In this document: positions 25,250 to 34,001 of the stretch, piece after piece | How positions within the stretch are numbered: position 1 is the first letter of the stretch | Layout: each line of letters begins with the position of its first letter | DNA from: DASSUW01 sp963835525 | Lineage (GTDB): Bacteria; Actinomycetota; Thermoleophilia; Solirubrobacterales; Solirubrobacteraceae | Assembly (NCBI GenBank): GCA_963835525.1 | Contig: CAWIFM010000001.1 | Span: 620,001-684,000 of the forward strand | Direction: 5' to 3' | DNA length: 64,000 bases | Notes under the pieces: model-generated | Database searches by the model: none | What the model saw: the letters and a program-made list of their open reading frames with translations, nothing else | What the model was told of the DNA's origin: nothing | Program-made: the position numbers and the translations under genes

Positions 25250-26989
25250 ATGGCGATGAGCACGCAGCGCGCCGTGGCTCTCGCCATGGCGCCGATGACG
25301 GCCGTGACCGTCTGGCTCGCGCTGTCGAGCGACCACCTCCGTTGGCCGGCGGCCTTCGCGCTGTACTGGGGCTACCTGGTCGCCGCGCCGATGGCCATCG
25401 GCCTGTACTGGCGGCTGCGGCGGCCGGCGAGCCGCTTCGGGCCGCTGCTCGTCGCCTACGGCGTCGTGGCGTGGGTCGTCAGCTGGGCGTCGTCGGACTG
25501 GCCGCCCGCCTTCGACGCCGCCGGGCTCGCCCAGCCTCTGTACTTCGCGCTCACGCTGTATCTGCTGCTCGCCTTCCCGACGGGGCGGCTCGAGACCCTG
25601 ACGGCGCGCCGGCTGTTCGCCGCCCAGGTCGTGGCCCTGCTCGTCGCCTTTCCCGTCCTCTTCCTGTTCTCGCCGGTGATCATCGCCGGCGGCGTGCTCG
25701 CCGGCTGCGCGCCCGGCTGTCCGGAGAACCTGCTGCAGGTCGGCTCCGATTCCACGCTCGTGGAGGTGGCGGTGAAGGCGGGCCTCGCCATGACCGTGGC
25801 GATCGTCGTGGGCGTGATGGTCGTGTACGTCAGACGGCTGCGCACCGCGACCCGGCCACGGCGGCGGGCGCTGGTGGCGGTGAAGGTCACGTCCATGCTG
25901 TTCCTGCCGGTGGTCGCGGCGTCCCATCTGGCCGTCCTGCTCGAGCTCGATCCGGGGCTCCTCGAGACGCTGGACTGGGCGACGGCGTTCGCACAGCTCC
26001 TGGTGCCGCTGGGGTTCCTGATCGCTCTGGTCCAGGCCGAGCTGTTCGCCGCCGGCGTCCTGCGCGAGTTGCTCGAGCGGCTCACGGCGCGGGCGACGCC
26101 GGACGGGTGGCGCGACGCGATCGCCGGCGCGCTGGACGACGACTCGCTGCGACTGGCGTACTACGACCCCGCGTCGCAGCGGTTCCGCGAGTCCGACGGC
26201 CGCGAGCTCGCGCGGCCGTCCCGGGGCTCGGGCCGCGCCTGGGTACCGGTCGACCACGGGGCTCGCGAGGTGGCGGCGATGGTGGTGGACGAGTCGCTGA
26301 CGGAGGACCCGGAGCTCGTCCGCGTGGCGGCGTCGGCGACGTTGCTGGCGGTGGAGAGCGGTGCGCTGGAGGGTGAGCTGCGGGCCTCGCGCGCGCGGAT
26401 CGTGGAGGCCGGCGACGCCGAGCGTCGGCGGATCGAGCGAGACCTGCACGACGGGGCGCAGCAGCGCCTGGTCGCGCTGCGGATGCATCTCGCGCTGGTG
26501 GCGGAGAAGCTCGGCCGCTCGAGTGCGTTCGACAGCCTCGGCGCCGAGGTCGACGAGGCGATCCACGAGCTGCGCGATCTGGCGCAGGGCCTGTATCCGC
26601 CGCTGCTCGGGCAGGCGGGCGTCGGGACGGCGCTGGCGGCCATCGCGCGCCGGTCCGGGATGCCCGTCCGCTTCGACGTGAACGGGCTGTCGCGGCAGTC
26701 GATCCCCGTCGAGACGACCGTCTACTTCTGCTGCGTCGAATGCCTGCAGAACGTGGCCAAGCACGCCGGCCCGGGCGTCTCGGTCACGATCGGCCTGGCC
26801 GAGGTGAACGGCAGCCTCGAGTTCTCGGTCGCGGACGACGGCGCCGGGTTCGATCCGGCGAGCGTGGCGCGCGGCTCGGGCCTGACGAACCTCGCCGACC
26901 GGCTGGCGGCGGTGGGCGGGACCCTGCGGATCGACTCGCAGCCCGGCGACGGGACGCGCATCACCGGCCGAGTGCCGACGGCGCGATGA
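25250..26989 (+). CDS. Sensor histidine kinase, paralogue B (tandem duplicate)
   Basis: A 579-residue kinase matching its upstream neighbour over nearly the full length: the same helix layout, the same extracytoplasmic CAPGCPENLLQVGS, ERDLHDGAQQRLVALRMHLA, ECLQNVAKHA, DDGAGFD and GSGLTNLADRLAAVGG. Starts are possible at 25244 (GTG overlapping the upstream stop), 25250 and 25256; the middle one is used. No second regulator gene follows, so A and B probably share the NarL-type regulator at 22629 or act on other regulators. The similarity and adjacency show a local tandem duplication. Confidence 0.85.
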   Translation: MAMSTQRAVALAMAPMTAVTVWLALSSDHLRWPAAFALYWGYLVAAPMAIGLYWRLRRPASRFGPLLVAYGVVAWVVSWASSDWPPAFDAAGLAQPLYFALTLYLLLAFPTGRLETLTARRLFAAQVVALLVAFPVLFLFSPVIIAGGVLAGCAPGCPENLLQVGSDSTLVEVAVKAGLAMTVAIVVGVMVVYVRRLRTATRPRRRALVAVKVTSMLFLPVVAASHLAVLLELDPGLLETLDWATAFAQLLVPLGFLIALVQAELFAAGVLRELLERLTARATPDGWRDAIAGALDDDSLRLAYYDPASQRFRESDGRELARPSRGSGRAWVPVDHGAREVAAMVVDESLTEDPELVRVAASATLLAVESGALEGELRASRARIVEAGDAERRRIERDLHDGAQQRLVALRMHLALVAEKLGRSSAFDSLGAEVDEAIHELRDLAQGLYPPLLGQAGVGTALAAIARRSGMPVRFDVNGLSRQSIPVETTVYFCCVECLQNVAKHAGPGVSVTIGLAEVNGSLEFSVADDGAGFDPASVARGSGLTNLADRLAAVGGTLRIDSQPGDGTRITGRVPTAR

Positions 26990-27000
26990 CCACGCACGCG

Positions 27001-27093
27001 CTGTGGGCCAGGCCGCGCGGTCGAAACTCCAGCTTCCCTACCCAGCCGCAGTTGACGTTCGTCAGCGCGACGAACGTGGTCGCCGCGCGGCTG
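27001..27093. repeat. Hairpin-rich repeat, copy of the 3.8-4.0 kb element
   Basis: CCTACCCAGCCGCAGTT at 27037-27053 is the exact reverse complement of 3799-3815. With the next eight bases it matches 3945-3969 with one mismatch. GGCCGCGCGG at 27011-27020 also matches 3832-3841 inverted. It forms a nine-pair hairpin ACGTTCGTC-AGCGC-GACGAACGT (27055-27077) enclosed by CAGCCGC (27043-27049) pairing with GCGGCTG (27087-27093). It lies between the second kinase gene and the flavoprotein gene. Nothing here codes for protein convincingly. Confidence 0.5.
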
Positions 27094-27095
27094 CC

Positions 27096-27124
27096 TTGAC
27101 AGCGCTCTCCGGGGATGGTGTGGT
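27096..27124 (+). promoter_or_regulatory. Candidate sigma-70-type promoter for the flavoprotein operon
   Basis: TTGACA at 27096-27101 is a consensus -35. With a 17-bp spacer, TGTGGT at 27119-27124 is a plausible though weak -10. Transcription would start about 45 nt before the ATG at 27175, leaving room for the GGAGGG ribosome site near 27160. Confidence 0.35.
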
Positions 27125-27174
27125 CGGCCGAGCGGGGCAAGCGATGTGGGTCGACGTCGAGCGGAGGGAATGGG

Positions 27175-29418
27175 ATGAGCGAGGACCGCAGGCCCCGGAA
27201 CCGGGACGAGCGCGAGCGCCGTGAGAAGCAGGACGGCATCACACGGCGGGACTTCCTCGACGGCGCGGCCGTCAGCGCCGCGGGGCTCGCCGCCGCGGCG
27301 GCCTTCCCCGGGCTGACCGGAGCGGAGGCGATGGCCCACGGGTCGGATCCCGGCCTGCCGGCGGGCTACTACCCGCCGGGCTTCAGCGACCCGCACAACG
27401 GCATCCCGTCACAGGTCATCCGGCGCACGATCAAGATCGACGGGCCTCCGCCCTCGAGGCCGAGCCAGGTGCACTCGACCAAGGGCGGCCCCGGCATCCA
27501 CGCGCACGTGCGCGACACCGGCGAGAAGTACGACTGCGTCATCGTCGGGTCGGGCGCGAGCGGGATCTCGGCGGCGAAGTGGTACCAGGACCGCTTCGGC
27601 CCGAACAAGAAGATCCTGCTCGTCGACGCGCTGCCCGACTTCGGTGGCCATTCCCACCGCAACGAGTGGCACATCCCGAACGCCGCCAACGGCAACGCGG
27701 ACGTGACGATCCTGCGCAACGGCGGCACGGTGAACCTCGACAGCATCGGGAGCTGGAACCGGGACGCCCCGGGCGGCATCCCGGGCTCGTACGGCCAGCC
27801 GGCGGTCGACTTCCTGGCCTGGGCGGGCGTCAATGTGGCCGACGCGACGAAGTGGCAGAACGGCGGCGCGGCCGGCATCCCCGGCTCGCTCGGCCTCTAT
27901 CAGCACCTGCTGTTCCCGGCGGCCGAGTTCGGCACCGACCGCGTGATCCCGAACCGGAACGCCGGCCCGTTCGCGGGCATGGAGCCCGCGACCGTCGCCG
28001 GGTGGACGGCGTTCCTCGGCCGCACGCCCTACTCGCAGGCGGCGAGGGACGCGATCCTGCGTGTGCAGACTGCGGACGAGGACTTTCTCGCCAACGCCCC
28101 CGGCGCGCCGCTGACCCAGGAGCAGAAGCGCGCCTACCTGACCACGATCACCTACAAGCAGTACCTGCGCAACCACGTCGGCGTCAACGACGAGGCGTTC
28201 CACGGCGAGTACTGGCGCGGCTCGGGCAGCCTGCTCGGGGCCGGCGGCCAGGCAGTCTCGGCCGCCGACTGCTGGATCCTCGGCCGGCCGGGCTTCCCGG
28301 AGGGCGTCGGCCTCGGCGACACCGAGGAGATCCAACTCGCGGGGATCGGCAGGACGCCCTACCAGGACTCGCGGGCCGACAACGGCCCGACGCGCGCCTG
28401 GCCGGACGGCAACGCCTCGCTGCTGCGGCTGGCGCTGAGCCGGCTGATCCCGAACGCGTTCCCGGACGTCAACGTCGGCGACGGCCCGATGCGGCCCGAC
28501 CAGCTCAGCGTCCTGAAGACCACGTGCCGGTACGACCAGCTCGACCGCTCGTCGAACAAGGTCCGCGTCCGGCTCAACGCGACCGTCTTCAACGTGCGGC
28601 CGTCCAAGCGCAAGGGCGAGTACTCGCCGGTCGATTACGTGCTCAACCACGTGCCCGGCGACCGCCACCACGGCCACCACGGCCACTGGTGGCACGGGCC
28701 GGAGGGCCGGCGCGTGTGGGGCAAGCACGTGATCATGGCGTGCTGGAACCGCGTCACCGCGCACGTCGTCGAGGACCTCCCGAAGAAGCAGGTCGAGGGC
28801 CTCTGCTACGCCCGCAAGGTGCCGCTGATCTACGGCCGCGCCGGGCTCAACAACTGGCAGGCGTTCGCTGACGCCAAGGTCGCGAGCGTGGCCCCGCGCG
28901 GCACGAGCCTGTTCTGGGACAGCTTCAGCGTCGCGGCGGGAGCGGGCTTCGGCCCGAACGCGACGTCCGGCAAGTACTACGGGCCGACACCCAACCAGCC
29001 GCCGAGCAGCCCGGCGTCGCTCGCCTTCACCGTGGTCCCGAACCATCCCGAGGCGATCCCGCAGGTGTTCGCGTACTCGACCGGGCAGCAGATGCTGCGC
29101 GAGATGAGCTGGGAGGACCTCGAGGACTCGGTGATCGACCTGATCGACCGCACGGTCAACAAGCTGGGCGGCAACTTCGACCCGGAGCGCGACATCAACG
29201 ACTGGAAGATCAACCGCTGGAGCTACGGCTACGCGCACGAGCTGACCTCGACGTTCGACCCGTCGCTGTACGGGGCCGTCGAGAAGCAGCCCCAGTACGC
29301 GGGCCGCCAGCCGTACCGCAACGTCTCGATCGCCAACTCGGACTCGGAGGCGTTCGCGTACACCCACTCCGCCATCAACGAGGCCTACCGGGCGGTGCAG
29401 GACCTGCCGAACCTGTGA
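27175..29418 (+). CDS. Tat-exported FAD/NAD(P)-binding oxidoreductase, spermidine-dehydrogenase-like
   Basis: A 747-residue protein with a twin-arginine signal (ITRRDFLDGAAVSAAGL, near residue 23), so it folds with cofactor before export. A FAD motif, CVIVGSGASGISAAKWYQ, begins near residue 118 and is followed by ILLVDALPDFGGHSHRNEW. The FGGH-x-x-RNE element is the wording I know from spermidine-dehydrogenase-related (SpdH) flavoproteins. A histidine-rich stretch (DRHHGHHGHWWHG) in the C-terminal half may bind metal. The ATG has a GGAGGG ribosome site about 8 nt upstream. The stop overlaps the next gene (GTGA). Substrate is inferred from family only; a different amine or alcohol is possible. 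Confidence 0.75.
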   Translation: MSEDRRPRNRDERERREKQDGITRRDFLDGAAVSAAGLAAAAAFPGLTGAEAMAHGSDPGLPAGYYPPGFSDPHNGIPSQVIRRTIKIDGPPPSRPSQVHSTKGGPGIHAHVRDTGEKYDCVIVGSGASGISAAKWYQDRFGPNKKILLVDALPDFGGHSHRNEWHIPNAANGNADVTILRNGGTVNLDSIGSWNRDAPGGIPGSYGQPAVDFLAWAGVNVADATKWQNGGAAGIPGSLGLYQHLLFPAAEFGTDRVIPNRNAGPFAGMEPATVAGWTAFLGRTPYSQAARDAILRVQTADEDFLANAPGAPLTQEQKRAYLTTITYKQYLRNHVGVNDEAFHGEYWRGSGSLLGAGGQAVSAADCWILGRPGFPEGVGLGDTEEIQLAGIGRTPYQDSRADNGPTRAWPDGNASLLRLALSRLIPNAFPDVNVGDGPMRPDQLSVLKTTCRYDQLDRSSNKVRVRLNATVFNVRPSKRKGEYSPVDYVLNHVPGDRHHGHHGHWWHGPEGRRVWGKHVIMACWNRVTAHVVEDLPKKQVEGLCYARKVPLIYGRAGLNNWQAFADAKVASVAPRGTSLFWDSFSVAAGAGFGPNATSGKYYGPTPNQPPSSPASLAFTVVPNHPEAIPQVFAYSTGQQMLREMSWEDLEDSVIDLIDRTVNKLGGNFDPERDINDWKINRWSYGYAHELTSTFDPSLYGAVEKQPQYAGRQPYRNVSIANSDSEAFAYTHSAINEAYRAVQDLPNL

Positions 29419-30233
29419 CGGGCATCGAGATCGACGCCGCGGCGCGGAAGGCGAGGGCCGCGCCCGGCGTCACGTGGGCCGAGTTCGACGAGGCGACGCA
29501 GGAGCACGGGCTCGCGGTCACGGGCGGGCGTGTGTCGCGGCTCAGCGTGGCCGACGCGGCACTCGGCGACGGCAGCGGCTGGCTCGAGCGCAGCCTCGGG
29601 ACGACGGGCGCCAGCCTGATCGAGGTGGGCGAGGACGTCGTCACCCTGCGGCTCCACGCCGTCGGCCCGACCCTGCTGTGCGGGTTCCTCGGCTTCCCGC
29701 GCGATCGCGCCGTCGAGGTCGCGCGGACCTACCGGGACCTCATGGCGACGGCGCCCGACGCGCTCGGCGGCGGGCTGCTCCTGGGCGCCGGCCTCGGCGG
29801 CGTCTGCAACGTCGTCGTCTGCCACCTCGGCCCGGTCGAGGACGGCGAGCGCGTCATCGCGCCGCTGCGCCAGCTCGGGCCGTCGCTCGACGCTCTCGCG
29901 CCCAACCCGTACCGCGCGTTCCAGCGCATGTGGGACGACAGCCACCCCGAGGGTACGCGCGAGCACGTGCGGCGCGCGTACGTGAGCGAGCTGACCGACG
30001 CCCGCCTCGACGCGGTCGTCGAGCGGGCGAACCTCCCGGCGGCGAGCCTCTCGTACGTGTTCCTGCGGCCGCTGGGAGGCGCGGTCACGGATCCGGACGC
30101 CGCGTGGGCGTGCGAGTGCGTCGGGCTCTGGCCCCCGGTCCCGGAACTCGATGCCGGGCAGATCGCGTGGGTCGACGGGCTCGCGGAGGCGGTCGCGCCG
30201 CACGCGGTTGATGCTGCGACGATGCGCGCGTGA
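29415..30233 (+). CDS. Reduced BBE/FAD-linked oxidase-like protein (probable remnant)
   Basis: 272 codons related to berberine-bridge-type FAD oxidases but lacking much of the fold. It starts inside the FAD-binding domain (IDAAARKARAAPGVTWAEF), without the N-terminal segment bearing the usual flavin-linking histidine. It jumps from ALGDGSGWLERSLGTTGASL to VVTLRLHAVGPTLLCGFLGF, omitting the usual ADGRV...LFW-RGGGGNFG stretch. The end lacks the final YN-x-RL-x-x-KRKYDPxNxFR segment. FAD binding is therefore doubtful. The frame is open and its GTG overlaps the upstream stop, so it may be a decaying pseudogene or a repurposed domain. Confidence 0.6.
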   Translation: MTGIEIDAAARKARAAPGVTWAEFDEATQEHGLAVTGGRVSRLSVADAALGDGSGWLERSLGTTGASLIEVGEDVVTLRLHAVGPTLLCGFLGFPRDRAVEVARTYRDLMATAPDALGGGLLLGAGLGGVCNVVVCHLGPVEDGERVIAPLRQLGPSLDALAPNPYRAFQRMWDDSHPEGTREHVRRAYVSELTDARLDAVVERANLPAASLSYVFLRPLGGAVTDPDAAWACECVGLWPPVPELDAGQIAWVDGLAEAVAPHAVDAATMRA

Positions 30234-31294
30234 CGACGCAGGTCCCGCTGAACGCGTGGCAGGTCGGCCCCTGGAACCGCTGGGCGTACGTGCACGTCGA
30301 CGAGGTCGTCGACACCGTCCCCGTGGCGCGCGGCGACGGTCCCGTCGCGCCGCTCGAGCGAGCGGAGGCCGGCCTCGACGACCTCGTCGAGCCGCTGCTC
30401 GCGACGGCGTATGCCGACGGGCTGGCCGTCGTGCACCGCGGGCGGCTCGTGGCCGAGCACTACGGCGGCGAGATGACGGAGCGCTCGCTGCACCTGTCGC
30501 AGTCGGTCGGCAAGTCGGTGCTCGGCCTGCTGGTCGGGGCGCTCGGCCTCGACACCGGGGAGCCGGTGACGGAGCGCGTCCCGGAGGTGGCCGGCAGCGG
30601 CTACGACGGCGCGACGGTCCAGCACCTGCTCGACATGACGGCGGCGATCGACTTCGTCGAGGACTACGCCGCCTTCGTGCGCTACGACTTCGCCTGCGGG
30701 TGGCACCCGGAGGTCCCGGGCGCCCCGCGGACCATCCTCGACTTCCTGCCGACGATCGGCCCTGCCGACTGGCGGCACGGCGAGCGCTTCCACTACGCCA
30801 CCCCCAACACCGACCTGCTCGGGCTCGTCGCCGAGCGCGCGGGCGGCGCGCCGCTGGCCGAGCTCATCGCCCGCGAGCTGTGGGGCCCGCTGGGCGCCGA
30901 GCAGGACGCGGGGCTGACGGTCGACGCGGCCGGAACGGCGGCGATCGGCGGCGGCTTCTGCGCGACGCTGCGCGACTACGCGCGGCTCGGCGCCCTCGTG
31001 TCCGGCGGCGGGCGCGGCATCGTCCCGGCGAGATGGATCGAGCGGCTCGGTGCTGGCGACGCGGTCGCCTTCGCGCGCCGCACGGTTCCCGACATCGGCG
31101 GCGACGGCTACCGCAACCAGTGGTGGCGCCGCGACGGCCGCACGCTGGCGCGCGGCATCCACGGCCAGCTGATCGCCGTCGACGGCGAGACGGTCGTGAC
31201 GATCCTGTCGTCGTGGCCGGCCGCGCTCGACCCGGCGCTCGAGGCGGCGCAGCTGGCTGCGGTCGCGCGCGTGGGCGAGCGGCTCGCCGGCTAG
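30230..31294 (+). CDS. Serine hydrolase, beta-lactamase/penicillin-binding-protein fold
   Basis: A 354-residue class C beta-lactamase-like hydrolase. The nucleophile motif S-x-x-K is in LSQSVGKSVLGLLVG, the tyrosine motif is HYATPNTDLLGL (Y-x-N type), and HGQ in ARGIHGQLIAVDG replaces the KTG triad. No signal peptide is seen, so it is probably a cytosolic esterase or amide hydrolase rather than a resistance enzyme. The GTG start overlaps the preceding stop (GTGA), giving a three-gene chain with the Tat flavoprotein. Its end overlaps the convergent permease by 4 bp. Confidence 0.8.
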   Translation: MTTQVPLNAWQVGPWNRWAYVHVDEVVDTVPVARGDGPVAPLERAEAGLDDLVEPLLATAYADGLAVVHRGRLVAEHYGGEMTERSLHLSQSVGKSVLGLLVGALGLDTGEPVTERVPEVAGSGYDGATVQHLLDMTAAIDFVEDYAAFVRYDFACGWHPEVPGAPRTILDFLPTIGPADWRHGERFHYATPNTDLLGLVAERAGGAPLAELIARELWGPLGAEQDAGLTVDAAGTAAIGGGFCATLRDYARLGALVSGGGRGIVPARWIERLGAGDAVAFARRTVPDIGGDGYRNQWWRRDGRTLARGIHGQLIAVDGETVVTILSSWPAALDPALEAAQLAAVARVGERLAG

Positions 31295-32658
31295 ACCGCC
31301 TCGTCGCCGGTGTACATCGCCGGCGGCGGCTTGCGGAAGCCGCGCGTCAGGTAGACGAGGTAGAGCAGGCCGACGGCGAGCCAAGCGAGACCGACCTGGA
31401 AGGCGACGTCGGACAGCTTCGTCCACAGGTAGACCGTGAACGCGAAGCCGAGGAACGGGATCACGGCGAACTTGAAGATGTCCGCGCCGCCGCGCCGGTC
31501 GCCGTCGATCACGTAGGTCTTGATCACCGCGAGGTTCACGAACGAGAACGCCGCCAGCGCGCCGAACGAGATCATCGACGCGACCGTGCTGAGGCTGATG
31601 AACAGCGCGGTCAGGCCGAACAGGCCGACGACGACGTTGGCCACCACCGGCGTCCGGTACCGCGGGTGCAGGCGCCCGAACACCGGCTTGGGCAGGCTCC
31701 CGTCGCGCCCCATCGCGAAGAGGATCCGCGAGACGCTGGCCTGGCTCGCCATCGCGCAGGCGAAGCAGGCCGCCACGTAGGCGGCGGTGAAGAAGCTGTT
31801 GAGGAAGTCGCCGCCGATCGCCGTCATGACGTCGGCGCTCGCGACGTCCTGGTGGTCGGCGAAGACGCCGAAGTCCGGGAACGCCAGCTGCCCGAGGTAG
31901 GACTGGAAGATGTAGACGCCACCACCGATCAGCGCGCAGAGCATGATCGCCAGCGGGATCCTCCTGCGTGGATCCTCGGTCTCCTCCGACAGCGTCGAGA
32001 CGGCGTCGAAGCCGAGGAAGGACAGCGCGAGGACGGCCGCGCCGGCGAAGACGAGGCCGAGGTCGGTGTCCGAGTCGAAGAACGGCGAGGCGAACGACGC
32101 CCCGTCCGGGATGTCGCCGATGGCCATGACCGCGAACACGGCGACGAAGACGAACTGGGCGGAGACGAACACGAGGTTCATGCCCGCGAGCAGCTTGATG
32201 CCGAGGATGTTCAGCCCGGTGACGAGCGCGACGGCGAGGATGATCCACAGCGCCTGCGGCGTGCTCGGGAAGTAGTCCTGCATGTACAGCCCGATCAGCA
32301 GGTAGTTGATCATCGGCAGGAAGATGTAGTCGAGCATCAGCGCCCAGCCGACCATGAACCCGAGCGGGCGGCCGAACGCGCGCGAGGCGTACGTGTAGGC
32401 CGAGCCGGCGACCGGCTGCGCGATGACCATGCGCCCGTAGCTCCACGCGGTGAGCCCCATCGCGATCGTCGTCACCAGGTAGGCGAGCGGCAGGTGGCCC
32501 TCGGTCGAGGTCGTGACGATGCCGTACGTCGTCCAGACCGTGAGCGGCACCATGTACGCGAGCCCGAAGAACACGAGCGCGGGCAGGCCGAGCACGCGCT
32601 TGAAGCGCACCTCCGGCTCGGCGGGGCGCGGCGTGATCAGTTCAGCGCTGGTCGACAT
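31291..32658 (-). CDS. APC-family amino-acid/polyamine permease
   Basis: A 455-residue transporter with about 12 helices. It starts FKRVLGLPALVFFGLAYMVP and contains AQPVAGSAYTYASRAFGRPL, FLGFDAVSTLSEETEDPRRR (the conserved motif after helix 6) and ISFGALAAFSFVNLAVI. These belong to the amino acid-polyamine-organocation superfamily. The substrate is unresolved, but the neighbours (ArgE/DapE-type hydrolase upstream, amine-type flavoprotein facing it) suggest an amino acid, acyl-amino acid or amine. Its ATG overlaps the hydrolase stop by one base (TGATG), so the two are translated together. Confidence 0.85.
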   Translation of the reverse strand: MSTSAELITPRPAEPEVRFKRVLGLPALVFFGLAYMVPLTVWTTYGIVTTSTEGHLPLAYLVTTIAMGLTAWSYGRMVIAQPVAGSAYTYASRAFGRPLGFMVGWALMLDYIFLPMINYLLIGLYMQDYFPSTPQALWIILAVALVTGLNILGIKLLAGMNLVFVSAQFVFVAVFAVMAIGDIPDGASFASPFFDSDTDLGLVFAGAAVLALSFLGFDAVSTLSEETEDPRRRIPLAIMLCALIGGGVYIFQSYLGQLAFPDFGVFADHQDVASADVMTAIGGDFLNSFFTAAYVAACFACAMASQASVSRILFAMGRDGSLPKPVFGRLHPRYRTPVVANVVVGLFGLTALFISLSTVASMISFGALAAFSFVNLAVIKTYVIDGDRRGGADIFKFAVIPFLGFAFTVYLWTKLSDVAFQVGLAWLAVGLLYLVYLTRGFRKPPPAMYTGDEAV

Positions 32659-33989
32659 CACCGGCACAGCCTCCAGCCCGCCACCGCGATGCCCTGCGCG
32701 CAGGCGACGAGATCGTCGATCGGGACGTACTCGCCGACCGTGTGCGCCCAGTCGATCGCGCTCGGCCCGTACATGAGTGCCGGCGTCCCCGTCTCCAGCG
32801 CGAAGGTCGCGCCGTCGTACCAGCTGCCGAGCCCGCCGAGCTTCACGGGCAGGCCGAGCGCGGCGTTGGCGCCGAGCAGCGCGCGCACGCTGGGCGTGTC
32901 GACCGGCGTGTCGGACGGGTTGACCTCGGTGTGCCAGGCGAAGGTGGGAGGGTGCTCGACCAGCCACGAGTCGGTCTCGCACCAGCGCCGCAGGAACCCC
33001 TCCACCTCTGCCTGGGCGTCCTCCGTCCAGCCTCGCGCGTCGGCCTGCTGGGGCAGGATGAGCACCGACATCTCGACGGTCGCGCGGTCGGGGATCGTCA
33101 CGTGCCAGCCGGCATCGGCCACGAAGCTCGTCACCACGATGTCGGGCGGGTCGAGCAGCGGGTGCCGGAGGTCCTTGCGCGCGTGCCACTCGCGGCGCAG
33201 CCGGTCGACGCCGTCGAGCAGGAAGCGGGCCTTCTCGATCGCATTGACCGCTCCGCCGTCGCGCCAGTGCGGGTGCTCCTGCTCGGCGTGGCCGGCGCGG
33301 CCCGGGACCTCGATCGTGCAGTAGACGGTCCCGCGGCACGCGGGCCAGACCTCGAGCGAGCTCGGCTCGGTGACGATCGTGTAGTCGCCGGTGACCCCGT
33401 GGCGCGCGCAGGCCAGCCCGCCGATGCCGCTCGACTCCTCGTCGGTGTTCGTGCAGACGACGACGTCGCCGCGCAGCGCACCGGTCTCGGCCAGCACCTC
33501 GGCGGCGAGCACCATGGCGGCGATGCCGCCCTTCATGTCGCACGCGCCGCGTCCGACGATGCGCCCCCCTGCGACCTGCGGGTCGAACGGGTCGTGCTCC
33601 CAGCCGTCCTCGCGGCGGGCGGGCACGACGTCGATGTGACCGTTGAGCAGCAGCGACCTGCCGCCGCCGCTGCCGGGCAGGCGGGCGGTGAGCTGCGGGC
33701 GGCCCTCGAAGCCGAGGCCGGGGACGCTGAGCGGGTGGTCGGCGACGTCGGCGGGGTCGGGCTCCCACAGGTCGATCTCGGCCCCGCGGGCGCGGAGGCG
33801 GTCGGCGAGCAGGGACTGCAGCGCGGCCTCTTCGCGCGGCGGATCCGCGGGTCCCGAGCGGCTCGTGGTGTCGAAGGCGATCAGGGCGCAGGCGAGCTCG
33901 ACCAGCTCGTCGCGCCGCGCGGCGACGCGGTCGACGAGCAGCTGCTCGTCGCTATCGAGCGTCGTGGCGTCCAGCGCCCCCGCGGCCAT
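32658..33989 (-). CDS. M20 family ArgE/DapE-type metallohydrolase
   Basis: A 443-residue di-zinc amidohydrolase that removes acyl groups from amino acids or succinyl-diaminopimelate. Motifs: LLLNGHIDVVPA (metal histidine and aspartate), VGRGACDMKGGIAAMV (bridging aspartate), TNTDEESSGIGG (catalytic glutamates), ACRGTVYCTIEVPGRAGHA (dimerisation domain) and a C-terminal histidine in AIDWAHTVGEYVP. The ATG at 33989 (MAAGALDA) starts shortly before the conserved region. Upstream in-frame starts would run into the divergent CBS gene. It is coupled to the APC permease, so uptake followed by deacylation of an N-acyl amino acid is a reasonable inference. Confidence 0.85.
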   Translation of the reverse strand: MAAGALDATTLDSDEQLLVDRVAARRDELVELACALIAFDTTSRSGPADPPREEAALQSLLADRLRARGAEIDLWEPDPADVADHPLSVPGLGFEGRPQLTARLPGSGGGRSLLLNGHIDVVPARREDGWEHDPFDPQVAGGRIVGRGACDMKGGIAAMVLAAEVLAETGALRGDVVVCTNTDEESSGIGGLACARHGVTGDYTIVTEPSSLEVWPACRGTVYCTIEVPGRAGHAEQEHPHWRDGGAVNAIEKARFLLDGVDRLRREWHARKDLRHPLLDPPDIVVTSFVADAGWHVTIPDRATVEMSVLILPQQADARGWTEDAQAEVEGFLRRWCETDSWLVEHPPTFAWHTEVNPSDTPVDTPSVRALLGANAALGLPVKLGGLGSWYDGATFALETGTPALMYGPSAIDWAHTVGEYVPIDDLVACAQGIAVAGWRLCR

Positions 33990-34001
33990 CGGCGCGCATC
34001 C

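Noticed and set aside
28660..28700. GGCCACCACGG-type short repeats in the Tat flavoprotein gene
   Set aside because: These encode the histidine/glycine stretch of the protein and are not a CRISPR or regulatory repeat.
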